Shown here piece by piece: positions 51,939 to 62,001 of a DNA stretch of 64,000 nt. The translations under genes and the position numbers were made by a program. Position 1 is the stretch's first letter, and every line of letters starts with the position of its first letter. The notes beneath the pieces were generated by a model. The model saw nothing but the letters and a program-made list of their open reading frames with translations. It was not told the DNA's origin and did not search any database. The stretch covers positions 1-64,000 of the forward strand of contig QQUN01000007.1 of assembly GCA_008501585.1 (NCBI GenBank), given 5' to 3'. The DNA comes from Pseudomonadota bacterium (GTDB lineage Bacteria > Pseudomonadota > Gammaproteobacteria > Burkholderiales > Rhodocyclaceae).

Positions 51939-51970
51939 AATAGTCGCAAATTCTTGGGAGGACATTGTCG

Positions 51971-52831
<861 letters not shown>

Positions 52832-52854
52832 TTCGAGTCCTGCCGGGCAAAAAC

Positions 52855-52881
52855 AAGGGCGACCCGCGGGTCGCCCTTTTT
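52855..52881 (+). terminator. Terminator of rpoH
   Basis: GGGCGACC pairs with GGTCGCCC around CGCG, followed by TTTTT. It lies 24 bases after the rpoH stop and just before the convergent ipdC stop. Confidence 0.88.
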
Positions 52882-52899
52882 CATGCGCTCAGTTCACCC

Positions 52900-54528
52900 T
52901 CAACGCGCGCCCGGTGCCGACAGCCTCTTGACGCCGGCGACGAAGCGCTTGAGCGTGGGCGACAGCTCACCGCGCGGGATGCTCACGTCGATCAGCTGGA
53001 AGCGCCCGCGCGTGGCCACCGCCTGCTCCAGCGCGGCGGCCAGCTCGGCCCGGGTGTCGACCCGCACGCCGTCGCCGCCCAGCCCGGCGGCCATGCCGGC
53101 AAAGTCCCAGGCGCTCAGATCGTTGAAGGACGACTCGGGCTGGAAGGTGCGCAGCATCTCCCAGGAGCGGTTGTTGAACACCAGCACGATCGGGTCCCAA
53201 CCGAAGCGGCAGCAGTTGCCCAGCTCCCAGCCGGTCATCTGGAAGGCACCGTCGCCCACTAGGATCAGCGGACGCTCGCCGGTGGCCGCCTGCAGACCCA
53301 GCCCGGCCGGCACGCCGAAGCCCATGGTGGCGTAGTAGCCCGGCGCCACCAGCGCCTGGTGGGCGATCTCCATGGCGGTGAACATGCAGTCGCCCATGTC
53401 CGCGGCGATCGGCATCACGCCGTGGCGGGCCATCAGGTCGTTGATGCCGCGGGCGATATCGCCCGGAACGATCGGCGCATCATCCGCCACCATGCCGCGC
53501 GGGTAGCTCGGCGGCGCCAGCGTCGGCACCTGGCGCGCCGCCGGCGCACGCTCGAGCAGGCGGCGCACCACCGCCCCCAGCGGCAGATGGGCATAGGTGT
53601 GGTAGCCCAGCGTGACCTCGCCGTCGCAGGCATGGATGGCCTTGCGCAGGTCGATCTGCCGCGCCGAGACGCCGAAGTTGGTGTCCGACACCAGCACGCC
53701 GAGCATCAGCAGGGCATCGGAATCCTCGACCATCGCGGTCAGCGCCTCGTCGCCGGCCACGCCCAGGTAGGTGCCGGCCAACGGCGCGTCGTGCCCGGCC
53801 AGCAGGCCGCGACCGAGAATGCTGGTGACCACCGGGATGCCAAGTTGCCGGGCCAGGGCCGCCACCTGCGCCTCCAGGTCGAAGCGCCGCACCTCGACGC
53901 CGACCATCAGCACCGGCCGCTCGGCCGTGGCCAGTCGCGCCAGGATCTCGTCGGCACACGCATCCAGCGCCGCCGGGTCGACCGCCGGCGCGGCCTGCGC
54001 CACCACCGGCTCGCAGGGCTCGGCCACCATGTCGCGCGGCAGCTCGATATACACCGGCCGCGATTCGCGCAGGCAACTGGCCAGCACGCGGGCGATCTCG
54101 GCGGGCGCGGTGCGCGCGTCGGTCAGGCGCGCCTGGTCGCAGGTGATTTCCTGGTAGATGGCAAACTGCGAATCGAGGGTCTTGGCCTGGTGATGGAGCA
54201 GCAGCCCGGTGCTCGCCTCGCCCTTGCCCGGCGCGCCGGAGATGACCACCACCGGCGATTTCTCGGCATAGGCGCCGGCCACGGGATTGACCATGTTGAG
54301 CGCACCGGCGCCGTAGGTGACGGCGGCCACCGACAGTGTGCTGCGGATGCGCGCCGAGGCGTCGGCGGCAAAGCCGACGCCGGGCTCGTGGCTCAGGGTG
54401 TACAGCGGCAGGATGCCGGCGTTTTCGATCTCGCGGAAAAACGGCAGGGCGAAATCGCCGGGGATGCCGAACACTTCACGCGCGCCGTGCGCCTTGAGTG
54501 CAGTCAGCAGGACTTGGGAGAGATTCAT
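52900..54528 (-). CDS. ipdC: Indolepyruvate/phenylpyruvate decarboxylase (Azospirillum type)
   Basis: This 542-residue ThDP enzyme decarboxylates indole-3-pyruvate or phenylpyruvate to the aldehyde, the key step to indole-3-acetic acid or phenylacetate. It closely resembles what I recall of Azospirillum IpdC: FGIPGDFALPFF, TLSHEPGVGFAADASAR (active-site Glu), NMVNPVAGAYAEKSPVVVISGAPG, and the ThDP motif VGDGAFQMTGWELGN. Substrate preference cannot be read from the sequence. It is a single gene, convergent with rpoH. Confidence 0.88.
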   Translation of the reverse strand: MNLSQVLLTALKAHGAREVFGIPGDFALPFFREIENAGILPLYTLSHEPGVGFAADASARIRSTLSVAAVTYGAGALNMVNPVAGAYAEKSPVVVISGAPGKGEASTGLLLHHQAKTLDSQFAIYQEITCDQARLTDARTAPAEIARVLASCLRESRPVYIELPRDMVAEPCEPVVAQAAPAVDPAALDACADEILARLATAERPVLMVGVEVRRFDLEAQVAALARQLGIPVVTSILGRGLLAGHDAPLAGTYLGVAGDEALTAMVEDSDALLMLGVLVSDTNFGVSARQIDLRKAIHACDGEVTLGYHTYAHLPLGAVVRRLLERAPAARQVPTLAPPSYPRGMVADDAPIVPGDIARGINDLMARHGVMPIAADMGDCMFTAMEIAHQALVAPGYYATMGFGVPAGLGLQAATGERPLILVGDGAFQMTGWELGNCCRFGWDPIVLVFNNRSWEMLRTFQPESSFNDLSAWDFAGMAAGLGGDGVRVDTRAELAAALEQAVATRGRFQLIDVSIPRGELSPTLKRFVAGVKRLSAPGAR

Positions 54529-54623
54529 GGGGCCGCTCCGGGACAGGGAAGCGCCCAGATTACCGACTCACCCGCCCCGGTTATTGCGTAATGCGGCCAC
54601 GTATTGGCAGATTCTGCCTCGAC

Positions 54624-55208
54624 TTAGCGCTCGGTGAACAGCGTCTGGATATCGTCGGCAATATCCTGCGCCGAGGTGCCGTGCTTGACGTAGAGACGCA
54701 GCCGCCCCTGGGGGTCGAACACGTAGGTGCCCGCGGAATGGTCGATGGTGTAGTTGGGCCCCTCGGTGTCGCCGCTCTTGCGGTAGAACACCTTGAAATC
54801 CTTGGCCACGGCTTCGGTGCTCGCCATGTCGCCGAACAGGCCGAGGAAGCGGGTATCGAAGGCGGGCACATACTGCGACAGCAGTTCCTGCGTGTCGCGC
54901 TCGGGGTCGACCGTCATGAACAGCACCTGCGTGCGCTCGGCATTCGGCCCGAGCAGGCGCATGACTTCGGTCATGGTCACCAGGTTGGTGGGGCACACAT
55001 CCGGGCATTGGGTAAAGCCAAAAAACAGCGTCACCACCTTGCCCTTGAAGTCCGCCAGGGTCCGCGGCGTGCCGGTGTGGTCGGTCAGCGAAAATCCCTT
55101 GCCGTAGTCGGCACCGGTGATGTCGGTGTTCTTGAAGCTCTTGGGCGGTTCGGCGGGGCTGCAGGCGGTCAGCGCGAGGGCGGCGACCACCAGGAGGGTT
55201 CGAAGCAT
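54624..55208 (-). CDS. SCO1/SenC copper chaperone lipoprotein
   Basis: This 194-residue periplasmic protein has a lipoprotein signal with lipobox LTAC. Its thioredoxin fold has the copper site FTQCPDVCP and a distal His in YTIDHSAGTYVF. SCO proteins deliver copper to the CuA centre of cytochrome oxidase subunit II. The start at 55208 gives a normal lipoprotein signal. It is 10 bases after ctaB, last in the oxidase operon. Confidence 0.94.
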   Translation of the reverse strand: MLRTLLVVAALALTACSPAEPPKSFKNTDITGADYGKGFSLTDHTGTPRTLADFKGKVVTLFFGFTQCPDVCPTNLVTMTEVMRLLGPNAERTQVLFMTVDPERDTQELLSQYVPAFDTRFLGLFGDMASTEAVAKDFKVFYRKSGDTEGPNYTIDHSAGTYVFDPQGRLRLYVKHGTSAQDIADDIQTLFTER

Positions 55209-55218
55209 CGTGGCCTCA

Positions 55219-56118
55219 TCAATAGGGCAGGTAGTGATCCACCAGCAAGGCGGCGAACAGCGATGATAGGTACACGATGGAGTAGCGGAAAGTCTGTTGC
55301 GACAATTTGTCGCTGTAATCCACATACAGCCGCCAGGCGTAGCGCAGGAAGCCCACGCCCAGCACCACCGCCGCCGCCAGGTAGGCCATGCCGCTCATGC
55401 GCGTGGCAAAGGGCAGCAAGGTGACGGCGAACAGGATGCAGGTGTAGAGCAGCACCGACAACCGGGTATAGCGCGAGCCATGCGTCACCGGCAGCATCGG
55501 CAGGCCCGCGCGGGCATAGTCGGCGCTGCGGTACAGGGCCAGCGCCCAGAAGTGCGGCGGCGTCCAGGCGAAGATGATGAGAAACAGCAGCAGCGCATCG
55601 CTGCCCACCTCGCCGGTGACCGCCGCCCAGCCGAGCACCGGCGGCATGGCGCCGGAGGCCCCGCCAATGACGATGTTCTGCGGCGTGCGCGGCTTGAGGA
55701 GCACCGTGTAGACCACCGCGTAGCCGACAAAGGTGGCCAGGGTCAGCCACATGGTGAGCGGATTCACCGCGTGGTAGAGCAGCAGCAGGCCGACACCGCC
55801 GAGCACCAGCGAGAAGGCCAGCGTTTCGGTCGAACTCAGTTCGCCGCGCGGCAGGGGCCGGGCGCGGGTGCGCGCCATGCGGGCGTCGATCTGCTGTTCG
55901 ATCAGGCAGTTCATGGCCGCCGCGGCGCCGGCCACACAGGCAATGCCGAGCGTGGCGAAAAGCACCACCTGCGCCGAAGGCAACCCCTCGGGCACGGCGA
56001 GGAACATGCCGATCATGGCGCAGAAGACGATCAGCGTATTGACCCTCGGTTTGGTCAGCACATAAAAGTGCCGCAGCCGGCGCCAGGTGTCGGAACGGTC
56101 AAGCGTAAGCGTTTTCAT
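55219..56118 (-). CDS. ctaB: Protoheme IX farnesyltransferase (heme O synthase)
   Basis: This 299-residue integral membrane enzyme has about nine hydrophobic segments and attaches farnesyl to heme b. It shows the prenyltransferase motif [21 protein letters not shown] and the second acidic region YSDKLSQQ after [28 protein letters not shown] precedes the ATG. It overlaps ctaA by 20 bases. Confidence 0.96.
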   Translation of the reverse strand: MKTLTLDRSDTWRRLRHFYVLTKPRVNTLIVFCAMIGMFLAVPEGLPSAQVVLFATLGIACVAGAAAAMNCLIEQQIDARMARTRARPLPRGELSSTETLAFSLVLGGVGLLLLYHAVNPLTMWLTLATFVGYAVVYTVLLKPRTPQNIVIGGASGAMPPVLGWAAVTGEVGSDALLLFLIIFAWTPPHFWALALYRSADYARAGLPMLPVTHGSRYTRLSVLLYTCILFAVTLLPFATRMSGMAYLAAAVVLGVGFLRYAWRLYVDYSDKLSQQTFRYSIVYLSSLFAALLVDHYLPY

Positions 56119-57112
56119 GTGTCTTCCTCCCCGCGACACCCCATGCCCGTTCAGGCATCAGGCGTGTATTGATCAAGACCATCGCCAGCAGCAACAGCGC
56201 CGCGCCGCCGTTGTGCGCCACGGCCAGCGTCAGCGGCAGGCTCAGCAGCACATTGGCGATGCCCAGCCCGATCTGGCCGGCCAGCAGCACCGCGAGCATG
56301 GCCGCCATGCCGCCGAAGCCCTGGCGAAACAGCTTCAAGGCCAGCAGCAGCAAGCCCGCCGCGACCAGCAGCGCACCGAGGCGGTGCGCCCAGTGAATGG
56401 CGGTGAGCGCCTCGTGCGAGAGCAGGTCGCCGGTGGCGGTCATGCCCAGTTCGCGCACCACATGAAAGGCATTGCCTACATCCATCGCCGGCCACCAGCT
56501 GCCGTGGCAAGTCGGGAAATCGGTGCACGCCAGCGCGGCATAGTTGGTACTGGTCCAGCCGCCGAGTGCGATCTGCCCCACCACCAGCAGCAAGCCGAGG
56601 CGCGCCAGCCGCACCAGGCCCGGCGAGGCGAAGCGCCGCCGCACGCCCGCCGCGCGGATTGCCAGCAAGGCCAGCAAGGCCAGGGTAGTCAGCCCGCCGA
56701 GCAGGTGGCCGGTGACAATCGCCGGCTTGAGCAGCAGCGTCACCGTCCATTTGCCCAGCAAGCCCTGGAAAATCACCACACCCACCAGCAACACCGCAAT
56801 GCCGGGGCGCACGTCCGGGTCCCGTCGCTGGCGCCAGGCCAGTGCCGCAATAAGCAGAATGAGGAAGCCGAGCGTCGCCGCGAGGTAGCGGTGGATCATC
56901 TCCTTCCAGGCCTTGGGCAGGGACACCGGGCCGCCGGGCGCGGCGGATTCGGCCTCGGCGATGTGCTCGGCCGCATGCGCGGGGCTCATCTGGCCGTAGC
57001 AGCCAGGCCAGTCCGGACAGCCGAGGCCGGCATCGGACAGGCGCACATAGGCGCCGAACACCACCACCACCAGGGTCAGCACGAGGGAGAGGATGACCAA
57101 TCGACGATACAT
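56099..57112 (-). CDS. ctaA: Heme A synthase (COX15/CtaA)
   Basis: This 337-residue membrane protein has about eight helices and oxidises heme O to heme A. It has the conserved start [23 protein letters not shown] and heme-ligand histidines in [30 protein letters not shown] and [12 protein letters not shown]. It starts 2 bases after the SCO-like gene and overlaps ctaB. Confidence 0.95.
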   Translation of the reverse strand: MYRRLVILSLVLTLVVVVFGAYVRLSDAGLGCPDWPGCYGQMSPAHAAEHIAEAESAAPGGPVSLPKAWKEMIHRYLAATLGFLILLIAALAWRQRRDPDVRPGIAVLLVGVVIFQGLLGKWTVTLLLKPAIVTGHLLGGLTTLALLALLAIRAAGVRRRFASPGLVRLARLGLLLVVGQIALGGWTSTNYAALACTDFPTCHGSWWPAMDVGNAFHVVRELGMTATGDLLSHEALTAIHWAHRLGALLVAAGLLLLALKLFRQGFGGMAAMLAVLLAGQIGLGIANVLLSLPLTLAVAHNGGAALLLLAMVLINTRLMPERAWGVAGRKTHENAYA

Positions 57113-57114
57113 GC

Positions 57115-57684
57115 TCAGCCGACCTGCGAATATTTGAGCAGCCGGGCCAGATCCTTGATCATGCCTTTCGGGTCGAGTTCGGTCGGATAGCGCATCATCA
57201 CCTGGCCGCGCGGATCGGCCAGCCACACCTGCGCCACGGCCTCGCCATCGAGTTGATCCAGCCACGGCCGCTCGGCGCGGGCCACGACCAGTTCGGGATG
57301 CTCTGCCAGCAGCGCGGCATCGGGCACGCCGTCGTCGGACAGCAGCCACACGCGGGCCACGCGGGGGGATTCCTTGGCCTGGGCGGTGCGCACCTGGCGG
57401 GTAAAGTACAGCGCCTGCCGGCAGGCCTCATCGCAGGCGGCCGGCGCCACCACCACGTAAGTCCAGAAGCCCTTGATGTCGTCACGCGCGAAGGCGCCGC
57501 CTGCCGGCGTGCCGAGGGCACCATCGGGCAGCGGCGTCGGGGTGACGAGCGCACCGTAGTTGCTGCGGCCGCTGGGCGGCCACACATAGAACGCCAGGTA
57601 CGAGGCCGCCACGGGCAGCACGCACACGGCAATCAGGGCGGCCAGAGTCAGCCGGGCTTTACGCGTCATTTTGGCTACGGCCAT
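57115..57684 (-). CDS. SCO-like membrane protein with CxxxC (oxidase-associated)
   Basis: This protein of about 189 residues has one N-terminal transmembrane helix (about 11-34), then a periplasmic domain with CDEACRQALYFTRQVRTAQ and an ending like thioredoxin-fold proteins (VWLADPRGQVMMRY). The CxxxC resembles the copper site of SCO proteins, but the partner His is not obvious. It may help oxidase assembly. The ATG at 57684 has GGAG 5 bases upstream; ATG 57669 is the alternative. It overlaps surf1 by 26 bases. Confidence 0.8.
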   Translation of the reverse strand: MAVAKMTRKARLTLAALIAVCVLPVAASYLAFYVWPPSGRSNYGALVTPTPLPDGALGTPAGGAFARDDIKGFWTYVVVAPAACDEACRQALYFTRQVRTAQAKESPRVARVWLLSDDGVPDAALLAEHPELVVARAERPWLDQLDGEAVAQVWLADPRGQVMMRYPTELDPKGMIKDLARLLKYSQVG

Positions 57685-58360
57685 CTTGTCTCCAGCGTCG
57701 CCATCCAAACCATCCACACAGGCCGGCGGACAAGGCCGCCAGGCCAAACCATTGCACGGCATAGCCGCGGTGCCGGTCCACCCCGAGGTCGGGGCGCGGC
57801 CAGTCGCGGATCAGGCCGTCGGTCGAGGGGTCGGTCTGCTCGACCACCACATCGAGCACCGGCAGCTTCGACCAGACCCGGTACGCGGCCAGATCCACAT
57901 ATTGCCAACGTGCGCCCTCGCCCGGGACCTCGGCCAGCGTGTAAGGCCTGGCCTCGGGGTAGCGCACCCGCCCCGCCACCACCACCTCGCCGTCGGGCGT
58001 ATTGACCTCCGGCAGGCGGCTGCGGTCGAGCCCGATGCCGGTCCAGCCGCGCTTGACCAGCACCACCGTCCCGTCCGCCGTCTTCAGTGGCGTCAGCACG
58101 TGGTAGCCGGGCTGGCCGTGCTGCACGCGGTTATCGAGGAAAATCGTTCCCGCCGTCAGCCACTGCCCGACCAGCCGCACCGGCTGCCATTCGACCTGGC
58201 CAGCCACCTCGGCACTGGCTGGTGCCCGGGCGGCTGTTTCGATCTGCGCCCCCAGGGCCAGCTTCTCCTCGGCCCGACGGGTCTGCCACAAGCCAAGCTG
58301 GATCGTCAGCACGCACACCAGCGCGCCGGCCACATAGGGCACGGCCCCCATCACCCGCAT
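57659..58360 (-). CDS. SURF1-family cytochrome oxidase assembly protein
   Basis: This 233-residue protein has two transmembrane helices, near the N- (about 5-21) and C-terminus (about 205-223). The signatures are LGLWQTRRAEEK, the periplasmic GTIFLDNRVQHGQPGYHVLTPL and HRGYAVQWFGLAAL. SURF1 helps insert heme a into subunit I. It lies between ctaE and ctaA within the leftward assembly genes, though interrupted by an oppositely oriented small gene. Confidence 0.94.
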   Translation of the reverse strand: MRVMGAVPYVAGALVCVLTIQLGLWQTRRAEEKLALGAQIETAARAPASAEVAGQVEWQPVRLVGQWLTAGTIFLDNRVQHGQPGYHVLTPLKTADGTVVLVKRGWTGIGLDRSRLPEVNTPDGEVVVAGRVRYPEARPYTLAEVPGEGARWQYVDLAAYRVWSKLPVLDVVVEQTDPSTDGLIRDWPRPDLGVDRHRGYAVQWFGLAALSAGLCGWFGWRRWRQDGRSQNDA

Positions 58361-58420
58361 GCGCGTCCCTGCCCGGGGGCCGGTGGGCTACACTGACGTG
58401 ACACCTTTGCGGAGTTCGCC

Positions 58421-58615
58421 ATGCGCATCGTCGTCGTTCTGTTCCTGGTCGCCATCCTGGTCAGCCTGGGTTCGGCCCTCACCTTCTTGTTGCGCGACCA
58501 GGGCAAGGGGCCGCGGGTGGTTCGGGCGCTGACCCTGCGGGTCGGGCTGTCGATCGGGCTGTTCCTGTTGCTGATGGCGGGCTTTGCGACCGGCATCATC
58601 CCCGGTCGCCTGTAA
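58421..58615 (+). CDS. Twin transmembrane protein (DUF2909)
   Basis: This 64-residue protein has two hydrophobic helices around RDQGKGPRVVRALTLRVG. It matches the small DUF2909 family often found next to cox genes. GGAG lies 6 bases before the ATG. It is on the opposite strand from all the oxidase genes around it, and converges on ctaE. Confidence 0.88.
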   Translation: MRIVVVLFLVAILVSLGSALTFLLRDQGKGPRVVRALTLRVGLSIGLFLLLMAGFATGIIPGRL

Positions 58616-58624
58616 GCCGGCACA

Positions 58625-59476
58625 TCACAGCCAATACACCACCACGAACAGCAGCAGCCAGACCACATCGACAAAGTGCCAGTACCACGCCGCCGCTTCG
58701 AAGGCGAAGTGGTTGTCCTTGGTGAAATGGCCGGCCATTGCCCGGAACAGCATCACCAGCAACATGATCGCGCCGATGGTGACGTGCAGGCCATGGAAGC
58801 CGGTCATCATGTAGAAGGTCGAGCCGTAGATGCCGGTGGTCATCTTCAGGTTCATTTCGCCATAGGCATGCATGTATTCATACACCTGCAAGCTCATGAA
58901 CAGCGCGCCGAGCAGCACCGTCAGCAGCAGGCCGAGCTTGAGCTGCGCGCGGTTGTCCTTCATCAGCCCCCAGTGCGCCCAGGTGAGCGTGGCGCCCGAG
59001 GTGAGCAGGATCAGCGTGTTGATGGCCGGGATGCCCCACGCCGCCATGGGCGAGAACGCTTCTTCGGCACGCGGACCCGCGGTGGGCCACACCGCCTCGA
59101 AGCCCTGCCATAGCACGCTGACGCTCTCTTCACTGCCCAGCGAGGGCACGGCGATCACCCGCACATAAAACAGGGTGCCGAAGAAGGCGGCGAAAAACAT
59201 CACCTCCGAGAAGATGAACCAGCCCATGCTCCAGCGAAAGGAGGCATCGACGTTCTTGCCGTACTTGCCGCCCTCGGATTCGCGGATGACCTGCCCGAAC
59301 CAGCCGAACAGCATGTAGATCAGCGTGGCCAGCCCGACGAAGAACACCAGCGGACCGGGCCCGGCATGGTTGAGCCACATCACCGAGCCGGCACCGATGC
59401 ACAGCAGGGCAAAGGAGCCAAAGATGGGAAACTTGGACGGCTCGGGGACGAAGTACTTCTCGAACGTCGGACTCAT
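58625..59476 (-). CDS. ctaE: Cytochrome c oxidase subunit III
   Basis: This 283-residue membrane protein has about seven helices. Motifs are FRWSMGWFIFSEVMFFAAFFGTLFY, the conserved Glu-containing bundle, and TGFHGLHVTIGAIML and WYWHFVDVVWLLLF at the end. The ATG at 59476 gives MSPTFEKYFVP; the longer upstream frame is not family-like. It lies 56 bases after the DUF2970 gene. Confidence 0.97.
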   Translation of the reverse strand: MSPTFEKYFVPEPSKFPIFGSFALLCIGAGSVMWLNHAGPGPLVFFVGLATLIYMLFGWFGQVIRESEGGKYGKNVDASFRWSMGWFIFSEVMFFAAFFGTLFYVRVIAVPSLGSEESVSVLWQGFEAVWPTAGPRAEEAFSPMAAWGIPAINTLILLTSGATLTWAHWGLMKDNRAQLKLGLLLTVLLGALFMSLQVYEYMHAYGEMNLKMTTGIYGSTFYMMTGFHGLHVTIGAIMLLVMLFRAMAGHFTKDNHFAFEAAAWYWHFVDVVWLLLFVVVYWL

Positions 59477-59532
59477 GTTGAAGCCTCCGGTCAGTTGATT
59501 CGGTGGCCGCAAGCCGCTGCGGCCGCTCGGAT

Positions 59533-59733
59533 TTATGCGCCTACGACAAATCGCACGAAGGCGACGATACTCAGTACGAACACCAGCCCCGCCAGCAGGC
59601 CGGCCACGATCACCGCCTTCGGGTCCAGCGAAGTGGCGTCGTCGGCGTAATGGCGCCGCTTGCGAATGCCCACGAACGACCACAGCACCGCGCGCAGCGT
59701 TGCCCAGAAGCCGGCCCGGCGTGTCTCGGCCAT
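59533..59733 (-). CDS. DUF2970 small membrane protein
   Basis: This 66-residue protein has the DUF2970 signature AVLWSFVGIRKR and one C-terminal hydrophobic helix (AVIVAGLLAGLVFVLSIVAF). These proteins lie between ctaG and ctaE in many betaproteobacteria; function is unknown. Its ATG shares a base with the ctaG stop (TGATG). Confidence 0.88.
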   Translation of the reverse strand: MAETRRAGFWATLRAVLWSFVGIRKRRHYADDATSLDPKAVIVAGLLAGLVFVLSIVAFVRFVVGA

Positions 59734-60287
59734 CACCCCCGCCCGCCTTCGTCGGCTTGCCTGGCCTGCGTGCCGGCCACCTCGAAGAAGGTGTAGGACA
59801 AGGTGATGGTGTTCACATCGCCCGGCAGCTTGGGATCGACCACAAACAGCACGGGCATGATCCGTGTTTCGCCCGCCGCCAGCGTCTGCTTCTCGAAGCA
59901 GAAGCAGTTGAGCTTCTTGAAGTAGTCCCCCGCAATCTGCGGCCCATAGCTCGGCACCGCCTGGCCGGTCACCGGCACGTTGCGGGTGTTGGTCACCTCG
60001 TAGGTGATCTCCACCATCTGGCCGGGGTGGACGTCGATCGTGTTCTGCGTCGGTCGGAAGCGCCAGGCCAGATCATGCGTATTGGCGTCGAGCTCGATGG
60101 TCAGCTGCCGGGTGGGGTCGACCTGCGTGTTCTCGACCACATCGGGCTGCAGGATGTTGCGCAGGCCGGTGACCTGGCAGATGGCCTCGTAGAACGGCAC
60201 CATCGCATAGCCGAAGCCGAACATGGCCAGCGCGGCCACACCGAGGCGCAGCAGCAGGCGGCGGTTGTCGTCGGCGCGCGAACTCAT
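59733..60287 (-). CDS. ctaG: Cytochrome c oxidase assembly protein CtaG/Cox11
   Basis: This 184-residue protein has one N-terminal helix and a periplasmic copper-binding domain. It delivers copper to the CuB site of subunit I. The key motif is KKLNCFCFEKQTL, preceded by MVPFYEAICQVTG. The start at 60287 overlaps the stop of the small upstream ORF (ATGA); an ATG at 60299 is possible. Confidence 0.94.
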   Translation of the reverse strand: MSSRADDNRRLLLRLGVAALAMFGFGYAMVPFYEAICQVTGLRNILQPDVVENTQVDPTRQLTIELDANTHDLAWRFRPTQNTIDVHPGQMVEITYEVTNTRNVPVTGQAVPSYGPQIAGDYFKKLNCFCFEKQTLAAGETRIMPVLFVVDPKLPGDVNTITLSYTFFEVAGTQARQADEGGRG

Positions 60288-60385
60288 TGGCCCAGCCATC
60301 CGACCTTGACCATGATGGCGACAAAGAACACCAGCGCCATCAACAGCAGCAGCAGTGCGGAGCGGGCGTTCTTTCCCTTGGTCAT
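60284..60385 (-). CDS. 33-residue cytochrome oxidase small assembly protein
   Basis: This short ORF begins MTKGKNARSA, continues with a hydrophobic helix (LLLLLMALVFFVAIMV) and ends KVGWLGQ. It sits 11 bases after ctaD, and its stop overlaps the ctaG start. The single helix, position and coupling match small assembly ORFs annotated between coxI and ctaG in betaproteobacteria. Confidence 0.8.
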   Translation of the reverse strand: MTKGKNARSALLLLLMALVFFVAIMVKVGWLGQ

Positions 60386-60396
60386 GGCGGCGGTGA

Positions 60397-61980
60397 TCAC
60401 TTGACGACCGGCGGAGTCTCAAAGGTGTGGTGCGGCGCCGGCGACGGCACCGTCCACTCCAGGCCCTCGGCACCTTCCCACGGGCTGGCGGGCGCCTTCT
60501 TGCCGCCACGCACGCACTTGACCACGGCGACGATGAAGATCAGCTGCGACAGACCAAAACCAAAGGCACCGATACTGGCCAGCGCGTTGAAATCGGCAAA
60601 CTGCAGCGCGTAGTCCGGAATCCGGCGCGGCATGCCGGCCAGGCCGAGGAAGTGCATCGGGAAGAAGGTGATGTTGAAGAAGATGATCGAGCACCAGAAA
60701 TGCAGCTTGCCGATCGTCTCCGAGTACATGTGGCCGGTCCATTTCGGGAGCCAGTAGTAGGCGCCGGCAAACAGGGCGAACAGCGAGCCGGCCACCAGCA
60801 CATAGTGGAAGTGCGCCACCACGTAGTAGGTGTCCTGCACCTGGATGTCGATCGGTGCGATGGCGCAGATCAGGCCGGTGAAGCCGCCCATGGTGAACAC
60901 GAAGATGAAGCCCGTGGCCCACAGCATGGGGGTTTCGAAGGTCATCGAACCGCGCCACATGGTGGCCACCCAGTTGAACACCTTCACCCCCGTGGGCACG
61001 GCAATCAGCATGGTGGCGTACATGAAGAACAGCTGCGTGGCCGCCGGCATGCCGGTGGTGAACATGTGGTGGGCCCACACCACGAAGGACAGGATGGCGA
61101 TCGAGGCCGTGGCATACACCATCGAGGCATAGCCGAACAGCGGCTTGCGGGCGAAGGTCGGGATGATCTGGCTGACGATGCCGAAGGCCGGCAGGATCAT
61201 GATGTACACCTCGGGGTGCCCGAAGAACCAGAACACGTGCTGATACAGCACCGGGTCACCACCGCCGGCCGCGTTGAAGAAGGCGGTGCCGAAGTGACGA
61301 TCGGTGAGGATCATGGTCACCGCGCCGGCCAGCACCGGCATCACGGCGATGAGCAGGTAGGCGGTGATCAGCCAGGTCCAGCAGAACAGCGGCATCTTCA
61401 TCATGGTCATGCCGGGGGCACGCATGTTGAGGATGGTGACGACGATGTTGATCGCGCCCATGATCGAGCTGATCCCCATGATGTGCACCGCAAAGATCGT
61501 CAGATCCATGCCCATGCCCATCTGCACCGACAGCGGCGCATACAGCGTCCAGCCCGCGGCGGTGGCCCCGCCCGGCACAAAGAAGGAGCCGATCAGCAGG
61601 ATCGCCGCCACCGGCAGCAGCCAGAAGCTCCAGTTGTTCATGCGCGCAAAGGCCATGTCGGAGGCGCCGATCATCAGCGGCAGCATCCAGTTGGCGAAGC
61701 CGACGAAGGCCGGCATGATCGCGCCGAACACCATCACCAGGCCGTGCATGGTGGTCAGCTGGTTGAAGAACTCGGGCTGCACCACCTGCATGCCCGGCTG
61801 GAACAGTTCGGCCCGGATCGTCAGCGCCATCACCCCTCCGGAGAGGAACATGATGAAGCTGAAGATCAGGTACATCGTGCCGATGTCCTTGTGGTTCGTC
61901 GTGGTGATCCAGCGCATCAGGCCGGTCGGGCCATGATGGTGATGATCGTCGTGCAGTTGATCCGGGGTGACAGCAGACAT
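60397..61980 (-). CDS. ctaD: Cytochrome c oxidase subunit I
   Basis: This 527-residue catalytic subunit has about twelve helices and carries heme a and the heme a3-CuB centre. It shows [28 protein letters not shown] (heme a His), [17 protein letters not shown] (CuB His and cross-linked Tyr region) and [16 protein letters not shown] (heme ligands). Glu in GHPEVY supports an A-type proton-pumping oxidase. It follows ctaC by 21 bases. Confidence 0.98.
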   Translation of the reverse strand: MSAVTPDQLHDDHHHHGPTGLMRWITTTNHKDIGTMYLIFSFIMFLSGGVMALTIRAELFQPGMQVVQPEFFNQLTTMHGLVMVFGAIMPAFVGFANWMLPLMIGASDMAFARMNNWSFWLLPVAAILLIGSFFVPGGATAAGWTLYAPLSVQMGMGMDLTIFAVHIMGISSIMGAINIVVTILNMRAPGMTMMKMPLFCWTWLITAYLLIAVMPVLAGAVTMILTDRHFGTAFFNAAGGGDPVLYQHVFWFFGHPEVYIMILPAFGIVSQIIPTFARKPLFGYASMVYATASIAILSFVVWAHHMFTTGMPAATQLFFMYATMLIAVPTGVKVFNWVATMWRGSMTFETPMLWATGFIFVFTMGGFTGLICAIAPIDIQVQDTYYVVAHFHYVLVAGSLFALFAGAYYWLPKWTGHMYSETIGKLHFWCSIIFFNITFFPMHFLGLAGMPRRIPDYALQFADFNALASIGAFGFGLSQLIFIVAVVKCVRGGKKAPASPWEGAEGLEWTVPSPAPHHTFETPPVVK

Positions 61981-62001
61981 GCAGCCTCCTCCTACCTGAA
62001 C

